Of a stretch of DNA of 64,000 nt, positions 33,768 through 44,327 are shown piece by piece. This DNA comes from Billgrantia montanilacus (GTDB lineage Bacteria; Pseudomonadota; Gammaproteobacteria; Pseudomonadales; Halomonadaceae), in NCBI RefSeq assembly GCF_003336675.1, contig NZ_QPII01000009.1:124001-188000 (forward strand), written 5' to 3'. A program made the position numbers and the translations under genes. Below the pieces are notes generated by a model, which saw only the letters and a program-made list of their open reading frames with translations, was not told the origin of the DNA and made no database searches. Numbering within the stretch: the stretch's first letter is position 1; each line of letters starts with the position of its first letter.

Positions 33768-34820
33768 ATGACTGACATTCCCCAACTATTGGGTGACGAC
33801 GCCGACTACCTGCTCGATCATCGCTGTCGCGGGTTTCCCCGTGAGCAGCTGCACCTGCCCGGCCCCGACTTCATCGACCGCGTGGTATGCGACAGCGACC
33901 GTAGCCCCGCCGTACTGCGCAACCTGCAGGCGCTGTTCAACCATGGCCGCCTGGCGGGTACCGGCTACCTGAGCCTGTTGCCGGTCGATCAGGGCATCGA
34001 GCACTCCGCCGGCGCCTCCTTCGCGCCGAACCCGCGCTACTTCGATCCGGCCAACATCGTCGAGCTGGCCCTGGAAGGTGGCTGTAATGGTGTGGCCTCG
34101 ACGCTCGGCGTACTGTCGTCAGTGGCGCGGCGCTATGCCCACCGCATTCCCATGATCCTGAAGCTCAACCACAACGAGACCCTGACCTATCCGGCGATCT
34201 ATGACCAGACCCTGTTCGCCGAGGTGGAGCAGGCCCACGACATGGGCTGTGCTGCGGTAGGTGCGACCATCTACTTCGGCTCTCCGGAGAGCCGTCGCCA
34301 GATCATGGAGATCAGCGAGGCCTTCGAGCGTGCACACCAGCTGGGCATGGCGACGGTGCTTTGGGCCTACCTGCGCAACCCGGGCTTCAAGCAGGATGGC
34401 AAGGATTACCACGTGGCCGCCGACCTCACCGGTCAGGCCAACCATCTCGCATCGACGATCAAGGCGGATATCGTCAAGCAGAAGCTGCCGGAAACCAACG
34501 GTGGCTACAGCGATATCGGCTTTGGCCATACCCATGCCAAGGTCTACGAAGAGCTGACCTCCGATCATCCCATCGATCTGGCCCGTTACCAGGTAGCTTG
34601 CTGTTATATGGGGCGCGCCGGGCTGATCAACTCCGGGGGCGGCTCCAAGGGCAATACGGACCTGGGCGAGGCGGTGCGTACCGCGGTGATCAACAAGCGT
34701 GCCGGCGGCATGGGGCTGATATCCGGTCGCAAGGCCTTCCAGAAGCCGGTCACCGAAGGCGTGGAGCTGCTCCAGGCCATTCAGGACGTGTACCTGGACA
34801 AGAGCGTGACGGTGGCCTGA
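33768..34820 (+). CDS. fbaB: fructose-bisphosphate aldolase, class I (DhnA/FbaB type)
   Basis: 350 aa, the same length as E. coli FbaB. It uses a Schiff-base Lys instead of zinc. Signatures: [53 protein letters not shown] (Lys in the barrel), [20 protein letters not shown] and [29 protein letters not shown] precedes ATG 33768. The frame is open to 33537, but this lies inside hsp20 copy 2. It encodes a second, unrelated aldolase within 5 kb of the class II gene; FbaB in other bacteria is used in gluconeogenesis or stress. Confidence 0.93.
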   Translation: MTDIPQLLGDDADYLLDHRCRGFPREQLHLPGPDFIDRVVCDSDRSPAVLRNLQALFNHGRLAGTGYLSLLPVDQGIEHSAGASFAPNPRYFDPANIVELALEGGCNGVASTLGVLSSVARRYAHRIPMILKLNHNETLTYPAIYDQTLFAEVEQAHDMGCAAVGATIYFGSPESRRQIMEISEAFERAHQLGMATVLWAYLRNPGFKQDGKDYHVAADLTGQANHLASTIKADIVKQKLPETNGGYSDIGFGHTHAKVYEELTSDHPIDLARYQVACCYMGRAGLINSGGGSKGNTDLGEAVRTAVINKRAGGMGLISGRKAFQKPVTEGVELLQAIQDVYLDKSVTVA

Positions 34821-34899
34821 GGAAATGGCTTGAGGCAACAACACCGCACAAATGCCTGCGCGAGCCAGTCGCCAGGATAAATAAACCACCATAAAGAAT

Positions 34900-34930
34900 A
34901 GGGCGCGACCGTCAGGTCGCGCCCTTTCTA
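34900..34930. terminator. bidirectional terminator between fbaB and tkt
   Basis: AGGGCGCGACC (34900-34910) pairs perfectly with GGTCGCGCCCT (34915-34925) over a 4-base loop. T-rich sequence follows on both strands (TTTCTATT on plus, ATTCTTTAT on minus). It lies between the convergent fbaB and tkt genes and fits both. Confidence 0.8.
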
Positions 34931-34953
34931 TTACCGCTCAGTGCCGCTGGCAA

Positions 34954-36945
34954 TCAGCCCAGCAGCTCCTTGGCCTGCTTGACCACGTTATCGACGGTGA
35001 AGCCGAAGTGCTTGAACAGGTCCTCCGCCGGGGCGGATTCGCCGTAGGTGCGCATGCCGATCACCCGGCCGTCGAGGCCCACGTACTTGTACCAGTAGTC
35101 GGCGTGGCCGGCCTCGATGGCGATGCGCTTGGTCACTGCCCTTGGCAGCACGCTGTCGCGGTACTCGGCATCCTGGCCGTCGAAGCGGTAGGCCGAGGGC
35201 ATCGAGACCACGCGGACCGCATGACCCTGGCCTTCCAGTTCGGCGGCGGCCTCCATGGCGAGTCCCACCTCGGAGCCGGTGGCGATCAGGATCAGCTCCG
35301 GCGTGCCGTCGCACTCCTTGAGCACGTAAGCACCGCACTGGATCTCGGCCAGCTGCTGCTTGCTGCGCGCCTGGTGCGGCAGGTTCTGGCGCGACAGCAC
35401 CAGGGCGGTGGGCCCGGAGTTGCGCTTGATCGCGGCATCCCAGGCGGCGGCGGTCTCCACCGCGTCGCAGGGGCGCCAGGTGCACAGGTTCGGCGTGGTG
35501 CGCAGGTTGGTCAGCTGCTCGATGGGCTGGTGGGTGGGGCCGTCCTCGCCCAGGCCGATGGAGTCGTGGGTGAAGACGTAGATGGCACGCTTGCCCATCA
35601 GCGAGGCCATGCGCACCGAGTTGCGCATGTACTCCATGAAGATCAGGAAGGTGGCGCCGTAGGGAATGAACCCGCCATGCAGCACGATGCCGTTCATGAT
35701 CGCGCCCATGCCGAACTCGCGCACGCCGTAGTGCAGGTAGTTGCCGCCGGCGTCCTCCCTGGAGATCGCCTTGGCGCCGCTCCAGAAGGTCAGGTTGGAG
35801 GGCGCCAGGTCGGCGCTGCCGCCAAGCAGTTCGGGCAGCTGCGGGCCCAGTTCGTTCAGGCAGGCCAGCGAGGCCTTGCGCGAGGCGATGCTCTCGCCCT
35901 TCTGCTGGGCCTTCTCGATCAGCGCCTCGCTGGTGATCTCCGCCGGCAGCTTGCACTGGACACGACGCAGGAACTCGCGGGCGAGGGTCGGATGGGCCTC
36001 ATGATAGCGGTCGAAGCTGGCCTGCCACGATTCCTGGGCGCTCTTGCCCGCCTCGCGGGCGTCCCAGCCCTGGTAGACCGGCTCGGGCACGTGGAAGGGC
36101 GCGTGTGGCCAGTCGAGCTGCTCGCGGGCCGCGGCGACCTCGTCGTCGCCCAGCGGGGCGCCGTGACACTCCTCCTTGCCCTGCTTGTTGGGAGCACCGA
36201 AGCCGATGACGGTCTTGCAGATGATCAGGCTCGGCCGGTCGTCGTGGCTCTTGGCCAGCTCGATGGCCGCCTTGACCTCATCCGGCTTGTGGCCGTCGAC
36301 GTTGGGTACCACGTGCCAGCCGTAGGCCTCGAAGCGCTTGGCGGTATCGTCGGTGAACCAGCCCTCCACCTCGCCGTCGATGGAGATGCCGTTGTCGTCG
36401 TAGAAGGTAATCAGCTTGCCCAGGCCCAGGGTGCCGGCCAGTGAGCCGACTTCATGGGAGATGCCCTCCATCAGGCAGCCGTCGCCCACGAAGCACCAGG
36501 TGTTGTGGTCGACCACGGTGTGCCCCGGGCGGTTGAACTGGGCCGCCAGAGTCTTTTCGGCGATGGCCATGCCCACGGCATTGGCCAGGCCCTGGCCCAG
36601 CGGACCGGTGGTGGTCTCGATGCCGGGGGCATAGCCGAACTCCGGGTGCCCGGCGGTCTTGGCATGGAGCTGGCGGAAATTCTGCAGCTCCTCGAGGCTG
36701 AGGTCGTAGCCGGTCAGGTGCAGCAGCGAGTAGAGCAGCATCGAGCCGTGGCCGTTGGAGAGCACGAAGCGATCGCGGTCGGGCCATTTCGGGTCGTTGG
36801 GGTTGTGCTTGAGGTAGTCGTTCCACAGCACTTCGGCGATGTCGGCCATGCCCATGGGGGCGCCGGGATGGCCGGACTTGGCCTTCTGTACGGCATCCAT
36901 GGACAGGGCGCGAATGGCATTGGCCAGTTCGAAACGGGACGGCAT
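34954..36945 (-). CDS. tkt: transketolase
   Basis: 663 aa, standard length. A thiamine-diphosphate enzyme of the pentose phosphate pathway that moves two-carbon ketol units. Blocks: [20 protein letters not shown] (His of the active site), the ThDP/Mg motif [14 protein letters not shown] followed by [25 protein letters not shown] (pyrimidine-binding region) and the C-terminal domain from about residue 530. In many gammaproteobacteria tkt sits directly before epd; here lrgAB, hsp20 and fbaB lie between, although all share the same minus strand for tkt and epd. Confidence 0.96.
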   Translation of the reverse strand: MPSRFELANAIRALSMDAVQKAKSGHPGAPMGMADIAEVLWNDYLKHNPNDPKWPDRDRFVLSNGHGSMLLYSLLHLTGYDLSLEELQNFRQLHAKTAGHPEFGYAPGIETTTGPLGQGLANAVGMAIAEKTLAAQFNRPGHTVVDHNTWCFVGDGCLMEGISHEVGSLAGTLGLGKLITFYDDNGISIDGEVEGWFTDDTAKRFEAYGWHVVPNVDGHKPDEVKAAIELAKSHDDRPSLIICKTVIGFGAPNKQGKEECHGAPLGDDEVAAAREQLDWPHAPFHVPEPVYQGWDAREAGKSAQESWQASFDRYHEAHPTLAREFLRRVQCKLPAEITSEALIEKAQQKGESIASRKASLACLNELGPQLPELLGGSADLAPSNLTFWSGAKAISREDAGGNYLHYGVREFGMGAIMNGIVLHGGFIPYGATFLIFMEYMRNSVRMASLMGKRAIYVFTHDSIGLGEDGPTHQPIEQLTNLRTTPNLCTWRPCDAVETAAAWDAAIKRNSGPTALVLSRQNLPHQARSKQQLAEIQCGAYVLKECDGTPELILIATGSEVGLAMEAAAELEGQGHAVRVVSMPSAYRFDGQDAEYRDSVLPRAVTKRIAIEAGHADYWYKYVGLDGRVIGMRTYGESAPAEDLFKHFGFTVDNVVKQAKELLG

Positions 36946-37258
36946 TGGGTTGGCTCCTCACCTGCGGCAGAATGGGCAGTCCACGGCGACACCCAAGTGC
37001 CTGCCGGGTTTGCATTCTGGCTGGGGCGCCGCAGGATGGCGGCGGCGCGGTAGAATTTCGGCCGCCTATTGTCGCCGACTTGCCGCCGGTCATCAAATGG
37101 CGGGTGTCTCCAAAGGTACCAGCGTGTAAACTCTTGGCCCCGAAAACCCTGGATTCTCTTTCCTGTCGTCTCGATTCCGCCTGTACCGGCAGAGACTGTT
37201 ATCCTGACGGAAATTGCGCCGCAGTGTTTTGACGTTACCCAGATGGTCGAGGATGCCC
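36946..37258. other. divergent tkt / metK intergenic region
   Basis: 313 bases that must hold the tkt (minus) and metK (plus) promoters. TAGAAT at 37051-37056 resembles a -10 box, but no matching -35 is visible. I looked for MetJ boxes (AGACGTCT) and SAM-riboswitch features and saw none. A ribosome site (GAGGA) lies just before metK. Confidence 0.4.
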
Positions 37259-38479
37259 ATGAGCGAATACTCCCTGTTCACCTCCGAGTCCGTGTCCGAA
37301 GGACATCCGGACAAGATTGCCGATCAGATTTCCGATGCGGTGCTGGACGCCATCATCGCACGGGACAAGCAGGCCCGTGTCGCCTGCGAGACGCTGGTCA
37401 AGACCGGCGTGGCGATCGTTGCTGGCGAGATCACCACCTCGGCCTGGGTCGATCTCGAGGCGCTGGTGCGCGAGGTCATCACCGGTATCGGCTACACCTC
37501 CTCCGAGGTGGGCTTCGATGGCGAGACCTGCGGCGTGCTCAACCTGATCGGCAAGCAGAGCGTGGACATCGCCCAGGGCGTCGACCGCGTCAAGCCGGAG
37601 GATCAGGGTGCCGGCGACCAGGGGCTGATGTTCGGCTACGCCACCAACGAGACCGACTCCTTCATGCCGGCGCCGATCCATTACGCACACCGGCTGGTGG
37701 AGCGTCAGGCCGAGCTGCGCAAGAACGGCCTGCTGCCCTGGTTGCGGCCGGATGCCAAGAGCCAGGTCACCTTCCGCTACGACGAAGCCGGCATGCCCTG
37801 CGGCGTGGAGGCGGTGGTGCTTTCTACCCAGCACGATCCGGAGATCGACCAGGTCGAACTGCGCAAGATGGTCAAGCATGAGATCATCGAGCAGGTGATC
37901 CCCGAGGAGTGGCTCACCGAGGCGACCCAGTACCATATCAACCCCACCGGCAAGTTCGTCATCGGTGGGCCGGTAGGCGACTGCGGGCTGACCGGGCGCA
38001 AGATCATCGTCGATACCTATGGTGGCATGGCACGCCATGGAGGCGGCGCCTTCTCCGGCAAGGACCCCTCCAAGGTCGACCGCAGCGCCGCCTACGCCGG
38101 CCGCTACGTGGCCAAGAACATCGTCGCCGCCGGCCTCGCCGACAAGTGCGAGATCCAGGTTTCCTACGCTATCGGCGTGGCCCAGCCCACCTCGGTGTCG
38201 ATCAATACCTTCGGCACCGGCAAGGTGGACGAGGCGCGCATCATCGAGCTGGTGCGCGAGCACTTCGACCTTCGTCCCTTCGCCATCACCCGCATGCTCG
38301 ACCTGCTGCATCCCATGTATCAGCTTACCGCGGCCTATGGTCATTTCGGCCGCGAGCCCTTCGAGACATCCTACAGCTGGAAGGACGACAAGGGGCAGGA
38401 GCAGACCGAGACCTTTACGGCCTTTCCCTGGGAGCGGATCGATCGTGCCCAGGCGCTGCGTCAGGCCGCCGGCCTGTAA
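37259..38479 (+). CDS. metK: S-adenosylmethionine synthase
   Basis: 406 aa from ATG 37259. Makes SAM from methionine and ATP. Signatures: [20 protein letters not shown] (ATP/His motif), GYTSSE-type and [12 protein letters not shown] (hexapeptide region), and the glycine-rich [20 protein letters not shown] (phosphate loop; GGGAFSxKD). It is followed 171 bases later by ahcY and, beyond several other genes, metF, so the methyl cycle is partly clustered. The open frame from 37214 has no better start. Confidence 0.97.
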   Translation: MSEYSLFTSESVSEGHPDKIADQISDAVLDAIIARDKQARVACETLVKTGVAIVAGEITTSAWVDLEALVREVITGIGYTSSEVGFDGETCGVLNLIGKQSVDIAQGVDRVKPEDQGAGDQGLMFGYATNETDSFMPAPIHYAHRLVERQAELRKNGLLPWLRPDAKSQVTFRYDEAGMPCGVEAVVLSTQHDPEIDQVELRKMVKHEIIEQVIPEEWLTEATQYHINPTGKFVIGGPVGDCGLTGRKIIVDTYGGMARHGGGAFSGKDPSKVDRSAAYAGRYVAKNIVAAGLADKCEIQVSYAIGVAQPTSVSINTFGTGKVDEARIIELVREHFDLRPFAITRMLDLLHPMYQLTAAYGHFGREPFETSYSWKDDKGQEQTETFTAFPWERIDRAQALRQAAGL

Positions 38480-38515
38480 CCGATACGCGGCAACCAGCCT
38501 GCACTGATAGACAGA

Positions 38516-38536
38516 CGCCCGGCCCTGTGCCGGGCG
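38516..38536 (+). terminator. hairpin between metK and ahcY
   Basis: CGCCCGGC (38516-38523) pairs with GCCGGGCG (38529-38536) over a 5-base loop. The following bases (GCGTCGTCT) are only weakly T-rich, so termination may be partial. No SAH-riboswitch pattern was recognised in the rest of the gap. A possible -10 TATAGT lies at 38612-38617. Confidence 0.45.
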
Positions 38537-38650
38537 GCGTCGTCTGGTGTGGCCGCTGCTGCTTCGCCTTGCGTGGAAGGGATGACTTGGCGCGGGCGGC
38601 CCCGCTGGGCCTATAGTGAGGGTCACCGATTTCATTCGAGGAGGTGACGC

Positions 38651-40060
<1,410 letters not shown>

Positions 40061-40086
40061 TGTGCATGCCCTGCCCAAGGCTACAG

Positions 40087-40110
40087 GACGCCGCCTTCGG
40101 GCGGCGTCTT
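40087..40110 (+). terminator. TTCG-loop terminator after ahcY
   Basis: GACGCCGCC (40087-40095) and GGCGGCGTC (40100-40108) form a perfect stem capped by a stable TTCG tetraloop, then TT. The T-run is short. Confidence 0.6.
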
Positions 40111-40280
40111 CATGCGATGGCGGGGCGGTCGAGGTGACAGAAATTTTACGACAGTGTCGTTTTGTAGGCGCACTTGTGGGCGGATGCCTCCTTGGCTAGC
40201 TTTTCCTTACCCAGAGGCATATCGGCCGTGGGCGGCCAGGAGACTCTGGGCTCCATGGAACCATACAAGGAGTTCTCGAG

Positions 40281-40613
40281 ATGGATTTTGGACACTACAA
40301 GTCGTGCATCGAGGCCTGCCACACCTGTGCCGCCTACTGTGACCGCTGCGCCACGTCTTGCCTGCAGGAGAGCGACGTCAAGATGATGGCGGAATGCATC
40401 CGGCTGGACATGCAGTGCGCGCAGATCTGTCGACTGGCGGCCGCCTTCATGGCCCAGGGCAGCGAGTATGCCAATCAGCTCTGCCGGCTGTGTGCGGATA
40501 TCTGCAAGGCGTGCGGTGATGAGTGCGCCAAGCATGACGCAGACCATTGCCAGGAGTGTGCCAGGCAATGCCATCGCTGCGCCGAAGAGTGCACTGCGAT
40601 GGCGACCCAATAA
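40281..40613 (+). CDS. Cys-rich four-helix-bundle copper protein (Csp-like)
   Basis: 110 aa with 19 cysteines, mostly in CxxxC and CxxC spacing along the helices (Cys 9, 13, 16, 20, 23, 27, 39, 46, 50, 68, 71, 75, 78, 82, 90, 93, 97, 100, 104). This is the pattern of Csp copper-storage proteins (DUF326), which hold many Cu(I) ions inside a four-helix bundle. There is no signal peptide, so it resembles the cytosolic Csp3 type. Monocistronic; no CueR-type operator was seen upstream. The next genes on the opposite strand encode a four-helix membrane protein and a small periplasmic protein. Confidence 0.85.
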   Translation: MDFGHYKSCIEACHTCAAYCDRCATSCLQESDVKMMAECIRLDMQCAQICRLAAAFMAQGSEYANQLCRLCADICKACGDECAKHDADHCQECARQCHRCAEECTAMATQ

Positions 40614-40676
40614 GGCATTGGATGGCCGGGCGCCGAGGTTCCTTCGACGTGGGGCTTCGAGGGCCCCGGATGGTGA

Positions 40677-41141
40677 TTAGCTATCGACGAAGGCCAGAAA
40701 GCGTCCGGCAACCAGTGCGGAGAGCCACAGACCAAGTGACAGTGCGCCGCTGATACGCAGCCGTAGCGACGTGGCCTTGGCCAGCCCCGGCCCCAGGTTG
40801 AGCAGCAGGGCATTGACGATCGCCAGGCCGATCAGTGCCAGCTTGAGCTGGAAGAGCGGCATGTCGGCATAGCCGGTGGGGTCGGCGAGAAATAGCAGGC
40901 CACCCATGGCGATGGCCAGCAGCAGCCCACCGATAGCCACCGGCTGCAGCAACCGGGCCAGTGCGGAAAGCGGGAGGTCGCGGCGCCACCCCATCAGGCG
41001 CAGGTCGAGCGCAGCGATGGCGCCGATCATCAGGCCAATACCCATCACATGCAGGGCGTTGACCGCAGCATAGCCCCACCGCGACAGGCGCATCCAGTCG
41101 GCCAGCGGGGTCGTCGCAAGCCGAGTCAGCAGCTCCTCCAT
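40677..41141 (-). CDS. four-helix membrane protein, unknown function
   Basis: 154 aa with four hydrophobic helices. His-containing first helix (AAVNALHVMGIGLMIGAIAA) followed by LDLRLMGWRRDLPLSALARL, a pattern seen in DUF2214/DUF6644-like membrane proteins, some of which have been suggested to bind haem. The family is a weak guess. It lies 6 bases after the periplasmic protein gene at 41148-41507 and is cotranscribed with it. Confidence 0.65.
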   Translation of the reverse strand: MEELLTRLATTPLADWMRLSRWGYAAVNALHVMGIGLMIGAIAALDLRLMGWRRDLPLSALARLLQPVAIGGLLLAIAMGGLLFLADPTGYADMPLFQLKLALIGLAIVNALLLNLGPGLAKATSLRLRISGALSLGLWLSALVAGRFLAFVDS

Positions 41142-41147
41142 CGTGGC

Positions 41148-41507
41148 TCAGATGCGCCCGGGGTAGAGGACGTAGTGCTCTTCGCCGATCCACAGCTGCT
41201 CGGCCTTGAGCACCCGTTCATCGGCATGTTCGCCCGACACGCGCAGCACCACGCCTTCGGCCAGGTCTCCCTCTTCCAGGCCGGCGCGTTCGTTGCGCCA
41301 GGGTTGGCCCACCTCCACCGTCCACTCCTCCCCGTCGACGTCCAGGGTCAATTCCCCGTGGGGATTGCCCAGGCGCACCCAGGTGATGGTGCCGCTGAGT
41401 TCGATGGTCTCGCCACCGATCCACCCATGGTGTGCCTGGGCAGGGCTTGCGAACAGCAGCAGGGCGCACAACAGGGTGCCCCAACCGACGCCTGATAGCC
41501 GTGACAT
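41148..41507 (-). CDS. small periplasmic protein, DUF6152-like
   Basis: 119 aa with a clear signal peptide (hydrophobic GTLLCALLLFASPAQA, cut before HHGW). The mature part starts with His-His, then GETIELSGTITWVRLGNPHG, a beta-rich domain of about 95 residues like DUF6152 periplasmic proteins. The N-terminal His residues could bind metal. Function unknown. First gene of a two-gene minus-strand unit with the four-helix protein, close to the Cys-rich copper protein. Confidence 0.72.
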   Translation of the reverse strand: MSRLSGVGWGTLLCALLLFASPAQAHHGWIGGETIELSGTITWVRLGNPHGELTLDVDGEEWTVEVGQPWRNERAGLEEGDLAEGVVLRVSGEHADERVLKAEQLWIGEEHYVLYPGRI

Positions 41508-41595
41508 GTTCCTCTCCTTCCTGTGCAGGGGTTTCCTTACAGGCTAGCCATGCCGGCATAGGTTGCAAGACGACCGATGTGCGGGCTCCCCGGCA

Positions 41596-42528
41596 TCACC
41601 CCAGTCCGGTAAGGCGTATCAGGCTTTCCAGGTAGAAGGGAATCAGCAACGGCGCCGCCAGGGTGGTCAGCAGCACCGCAATGGCACCCTTTTCCGGTCG
41701 GATACCGAGCTCCATGGCGACTACCACCACATTGGCGGCCATGGGCACTACTCCCACCAGCAGCAGCGCCATGGCCAGCTCGATCGGCAGTGAAAAGAAC
41801 GCCTGCAAACCGAGCACCGCCAGCAGTGCGACCAGGGGCCAGAGGCCGAAACGCACCGCCACGCAGGCACTGATGAAGCGGCCGTCGAACTCCCTTACCG
41901 ATACGCGACTCAGGGTCATGCCGATGATCATCATGCCCAGCAGGGTGTAGGTGGCCGGGAATACGGCCAGGCCGTCCATGATTGCGACGGGAATCGCCAG
42001 CCCCAGGCCACTGGCCAGCAGGGCGGCAAGGAAGGCGTAGATCAGCGGCAGCCGGGTGATCTTGATCAGGCTCTGACGGACCGAAAACTGGCCCCGGGCG
42101 CTGAGATAGAAGCCCACCGTGAATTCGTAGAGGGTGACCCCGAGAACACAGAACAGGTAGAGCGTCACCCCTTCGGGGGGCAGCAGGACCATGGCGATCG
42201 GCAGGCCAAAGTAGCCGGTGTTACCGGTGCCGGCCGAAAAGGCCAGCAGGGCGCTCTCCTGGGCGGGGAGGAAGCGCTTGCCCACCTGATTGACGAGAAT
42301 GGCCATCAGACTGGCCAGCGCGAACAGGGCCAGGGTCAGCAGCAGGTACTCCGGTGTCGGGCCGCCGAGGGTGAGGCCGCGAAAGAAGGTCAGCGGGGCG
42401 ATGAGGTAGATCAACAGCGTGGCGATGGGGCGCGGGTCCACGGCCAGGTGCCGGGCCGCCAGCCAGCCCAGGCCGACGAAGGCCAGCAGCGTCCAGAGGG
42501 GGCCCATCAGGGCGCCGGGGTCGATCAT
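41596..42528 (-). CDS. AEC-family transporter (auxin efflux carrier fold)
   Basis: 310 aa with about ten hydrophobic segments in two halves. Typical AEC features: LLIYLIAPLTFFRGLTLGGP, LLAFSAGTGNTGYFGLPIAM (GNTGYxGLP motif), and near the C-terminus VVPMAANVVVVAMELGIRPE. Members export or import small organic acids or carboxylates; the substrate is not clear. ATG 42528 starts MIDPGALMG. An extra 23 codons upstream lack a good ribosome site. Confidence 0.85.
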   Translation of the reverse strand: MIDPGALMGPLWTLLAFVGLGWLAARHLAVDPRPIATLLIYLIAPLTFFRGLTLGGPTPEYLLLTLALFALASLMAILVNQVGKRFLPAQESALLAFSAGTGNTGYFGLPIAMVLLPPEGVTLYLFCVLGVTLYEFTVGFYLSARGQFSVRQSLIKITRLPLIYAFLAALLASGLGLAIPVAIMDGLAVFPATYTLLGMMIIGMTLSRVSVREFDGRFISACVAVRFGLWPLVALLAVLGLQAFFSLPIELAMALLLVGVVPMAANVVVVAMELGIRPEKGAIAVLLTTLAAPLLIPFYLESLIRLTGLG

Positions 42529-42679
42529 CGTCTTTCCAATTCCTTGCCGAAAGCCGTCATGATGCCTGGCGCTCACGCTTCTGTCAGCGAGTCGCATCGA
42601 CCGCTGCCCTCAACATGATCGGAACTAATGTGCATGCCCGGAAACTTTCATTGGTCTCTCTTGAGGCTGCCCGGCAAAA

Positions 42680-42702
42680 TGGTGGACCTGGACTCGAACC
42701 AG
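42680..42702. other. tRNA T-arm-like segment upstream of metF
   Basis: On the minus strand this reads CTGG-TTCGAGT-CCAG followed by GTCCACCA, that is, a perfect 4-bp stem with a canonical T-loop and an ACCA-like end. The distance from the loop to ACCA is about four bases too short for a working tRNA, and no anticodon or D arm is visible further along. It may be a tRNA remnant, an old integration site or chance. Confidence 0.3.
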
Positions 42703-42766
42703 AGTGATCGATACATCGTGGCGTGGCCCATTTCGGCCTCGCCAGCTAACGAAGAGAGATTGACCG

Positions 42767-43606
42767 ATGAGCACGCAGGCACATCCGCTGGGTATCAGTT
42801 ACGAATTCTTTCCGCCCAATACCGACCTCGGGCGCGAGAAGCTGATGGGTGTGCGCGATGCCCTTGCCGAGCGTAATCCGCGCTTCTTCTCGGTGACCTA
42901 CGGTGCTGGCGGTTCCACCCAGGCTCGCACCATCAGTACCGTGCAGGCCGTGCGTGAATCGGGTATTACAACCGCCCCGCATATCTCTTGTATCGGTAGC
43001 GAAAAGGCACAGCTGCGCGACCTGCTGCATCGCTATCGTGAGCAGGGCATCGACAGCCTGGTAGCACTGAGGGGGGATCTTCCTTCAGGCATGGGCGGCA
43101 TCGGCGAGCTGCGCTATGCCAACGAACTCGTCGAGTTCATCCGTGAGGAGACCGGCGATCACTTCGAGATCGCTGTGGCGGCCTATCCGGAATGCCATCC
43201 CCAGGCGCCCAGCTTCGAGAAGGACCTGGAGAACTTCGTGCGCAAGATGAAGGCGGGCGCCAACCTCGCCGTCACCCAGTATTTCTACACCGCCGATGCC
43301 TATTTCCACTTCGTGGAGCGGACGCGTGCGCTGGGCGTCGAGTCGCCCATTATCCCGGGCATCATGCCGATCACCAACTACACCAAGCTGGCACGATTCT
43401 CCGACGCTTGCGGCGCCGAGATCCCACGCTGGATTCGCAAGCAGCTCGAGGCCTATGGCGATGACAGCGAATCCATCGCTGCCTTCGGCGAGGAAGTGGT
43501 TTCGCGACTCTGCCAGCGCCTGCTGGATGGCGGCGCTCCGGGCCTTCACTTCTATACGCTCAATCAGGCCGCTCCCAGCCTGCGTATTCTCGATAACCTG
43601 AGCTGA
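42767..43606 (+). CDS. metF: 5,10-methylenetetrahydrofolate reductase
   Basis: 279 aa. A flavoprotein that reduces methylene-THF to methyl-THF for methionine synthesis. Signatures: ISYEFFPPNTDLGREKLMGV (with the catalytic Glu in EFFPP), FSVTYGAGGSTQARTISTVQ, ISCIGSEKAQLRDLLHRYRE, VALRGDLPSG, AVTQYFYTADAYFHFVERTR and IPGIMPITNYTKLARFSDAC. It connects with metK and ahcY of the methyl cycle. Monocistronic, with a T-arm-like element upstream. Confidence 0.96.
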   Translation: MSTQAHPLGISYEFFPPNTDLGREKLMGVRDALAERNPRFFSVTYGAGGSTQARTISTVQAVRESGITTAPHISCIGSEKAQLRDLLHRYREQGIDSLVALRGDLPSGMGGIGELRYANELVEFIREETGDHFEIAVAAYPECHPQAPSFEKDLENFVRKMKAGANLAVTQYFYTADAYFHFVERTRALGVESPIIPGIMPITNYTKLARFSDACGAEIPRWIRKQLEAYGDDSESIAAFGEEVVSRLCQRLLDGGAPGLHFYTLNQAAPSLRILDNLS

Positions 43607-43681
43607 GCCACTGGCAGGCTGTCATATCAGCGTCTAGTTTGATCCATGCATGTCCATGGAATCAGGAACAGGAGACGCTAG

Positions 43682-44218
43682 ATGCGCAATGCCATTCTAC
43701 CGGGAGTCGCTGCCGCCTCCCTGCTGCTGGCCGCCAGTGCCAGTCATGCCCAGGAAACCCATGACGTCGAAATGCACCTGGTGAGCACTGATGGGGTCGA
43801 GGATTCCATCGGGACCATCACGCTGGAAGAGCGTGATTACGGGCTGCTGCTCACTCCCGACCTGGGTGAGCTGCCCCCGGGCGTCTACGGCTTTCATGTC
43901 CATGAAAATGCCAGCTGTGAGCCGGGCGAGAACGACGACGGCGAGATGACCGCGGCCGGCGCGGCGGGCGGCCACTACGACCCCGACGATACCGATACCC
44001 ACCAGGGCCCCTACGGGGATGGCCACCTGGGTGATCTGCCGGTACTGGTCGTCAATGAGGAGGGTGAAGCCAACCTGCCGGTGCTGGCTCCACGACTCAG
44101 CCTCGATGACATGGATGGGCGAAGCCTGATGATCCATGCAGGGGGCGATACCTACTCGGACGAGCCCCACCTTGGCGGCGGCGGCGACCGCATGGCTTGT
44201 GGCGTAGTCGAGTTCTGA
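43682..44218 (+). CDS. sodC: periplasmic Cu/Zn superoxide dismutase
   Basis: 178 aa. Signal peptide cut near SHA-QE (residue 23). Copper ligands lie in [13 protein letters not shown], zinc and bridging His in [20 protein letters not shown], and the catalytic Arg in GDRMACGVV. The two conserved cysteines for the disulfide are also in these blocks. It converts periplasmic superoxide to peroxide and oxygen. Very acidic, as expected in a halophile. GGAGACG lies before the ATG. Confidence 0.95.
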   Translation: MRNAILPGVAAASLLLAASASHAQETHDVEMHLVSTDGVEDSIGTITLEERDYGLLLTPDLGELPPGVYGFHVHENASCEPGENDDGEMTAAGAAGGHYDPDDTDTHQGPYGDGHLGDLPVLVVNEEGEANLPVLAPRLSLDDMDGRSLMIHAGGDTYSDEPHLGGGGDRMACGVVEF

Positions 44219-44262
44219 GACTTGCCGACTTCCCAGACCGGGAGCGGCGCCAGGGAAAGTGA

Positions 44263-44293
44263 GAAGGGCCCCGCCGGTGGCGGGGCCCTTCTT
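44263..44293. terminator. terminator between sodC and the TAXI permease gene
   Basis: GAAGGGCCCCGCC (44263-44275) and GGCGGGGCCCTTC (44279-44291) form a 13-bp perfect stem with a 3-base loop, then TTG. On the plus strand it ends sodC transcription; lying between convergent genes it can also serve the TRAP operon. Confidence 0.78.
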
Positions 44294-44327
44294 GTGGTCC
44301 AGGAGGTCGTGCGGGAAGTCGACCGGG

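Noticed and set aside
38480..38650. SAM or SAH riboswitch before ahcY
   Set aside because: The expected conserved cores could not be found; the only structure is a simple GC hairpin.
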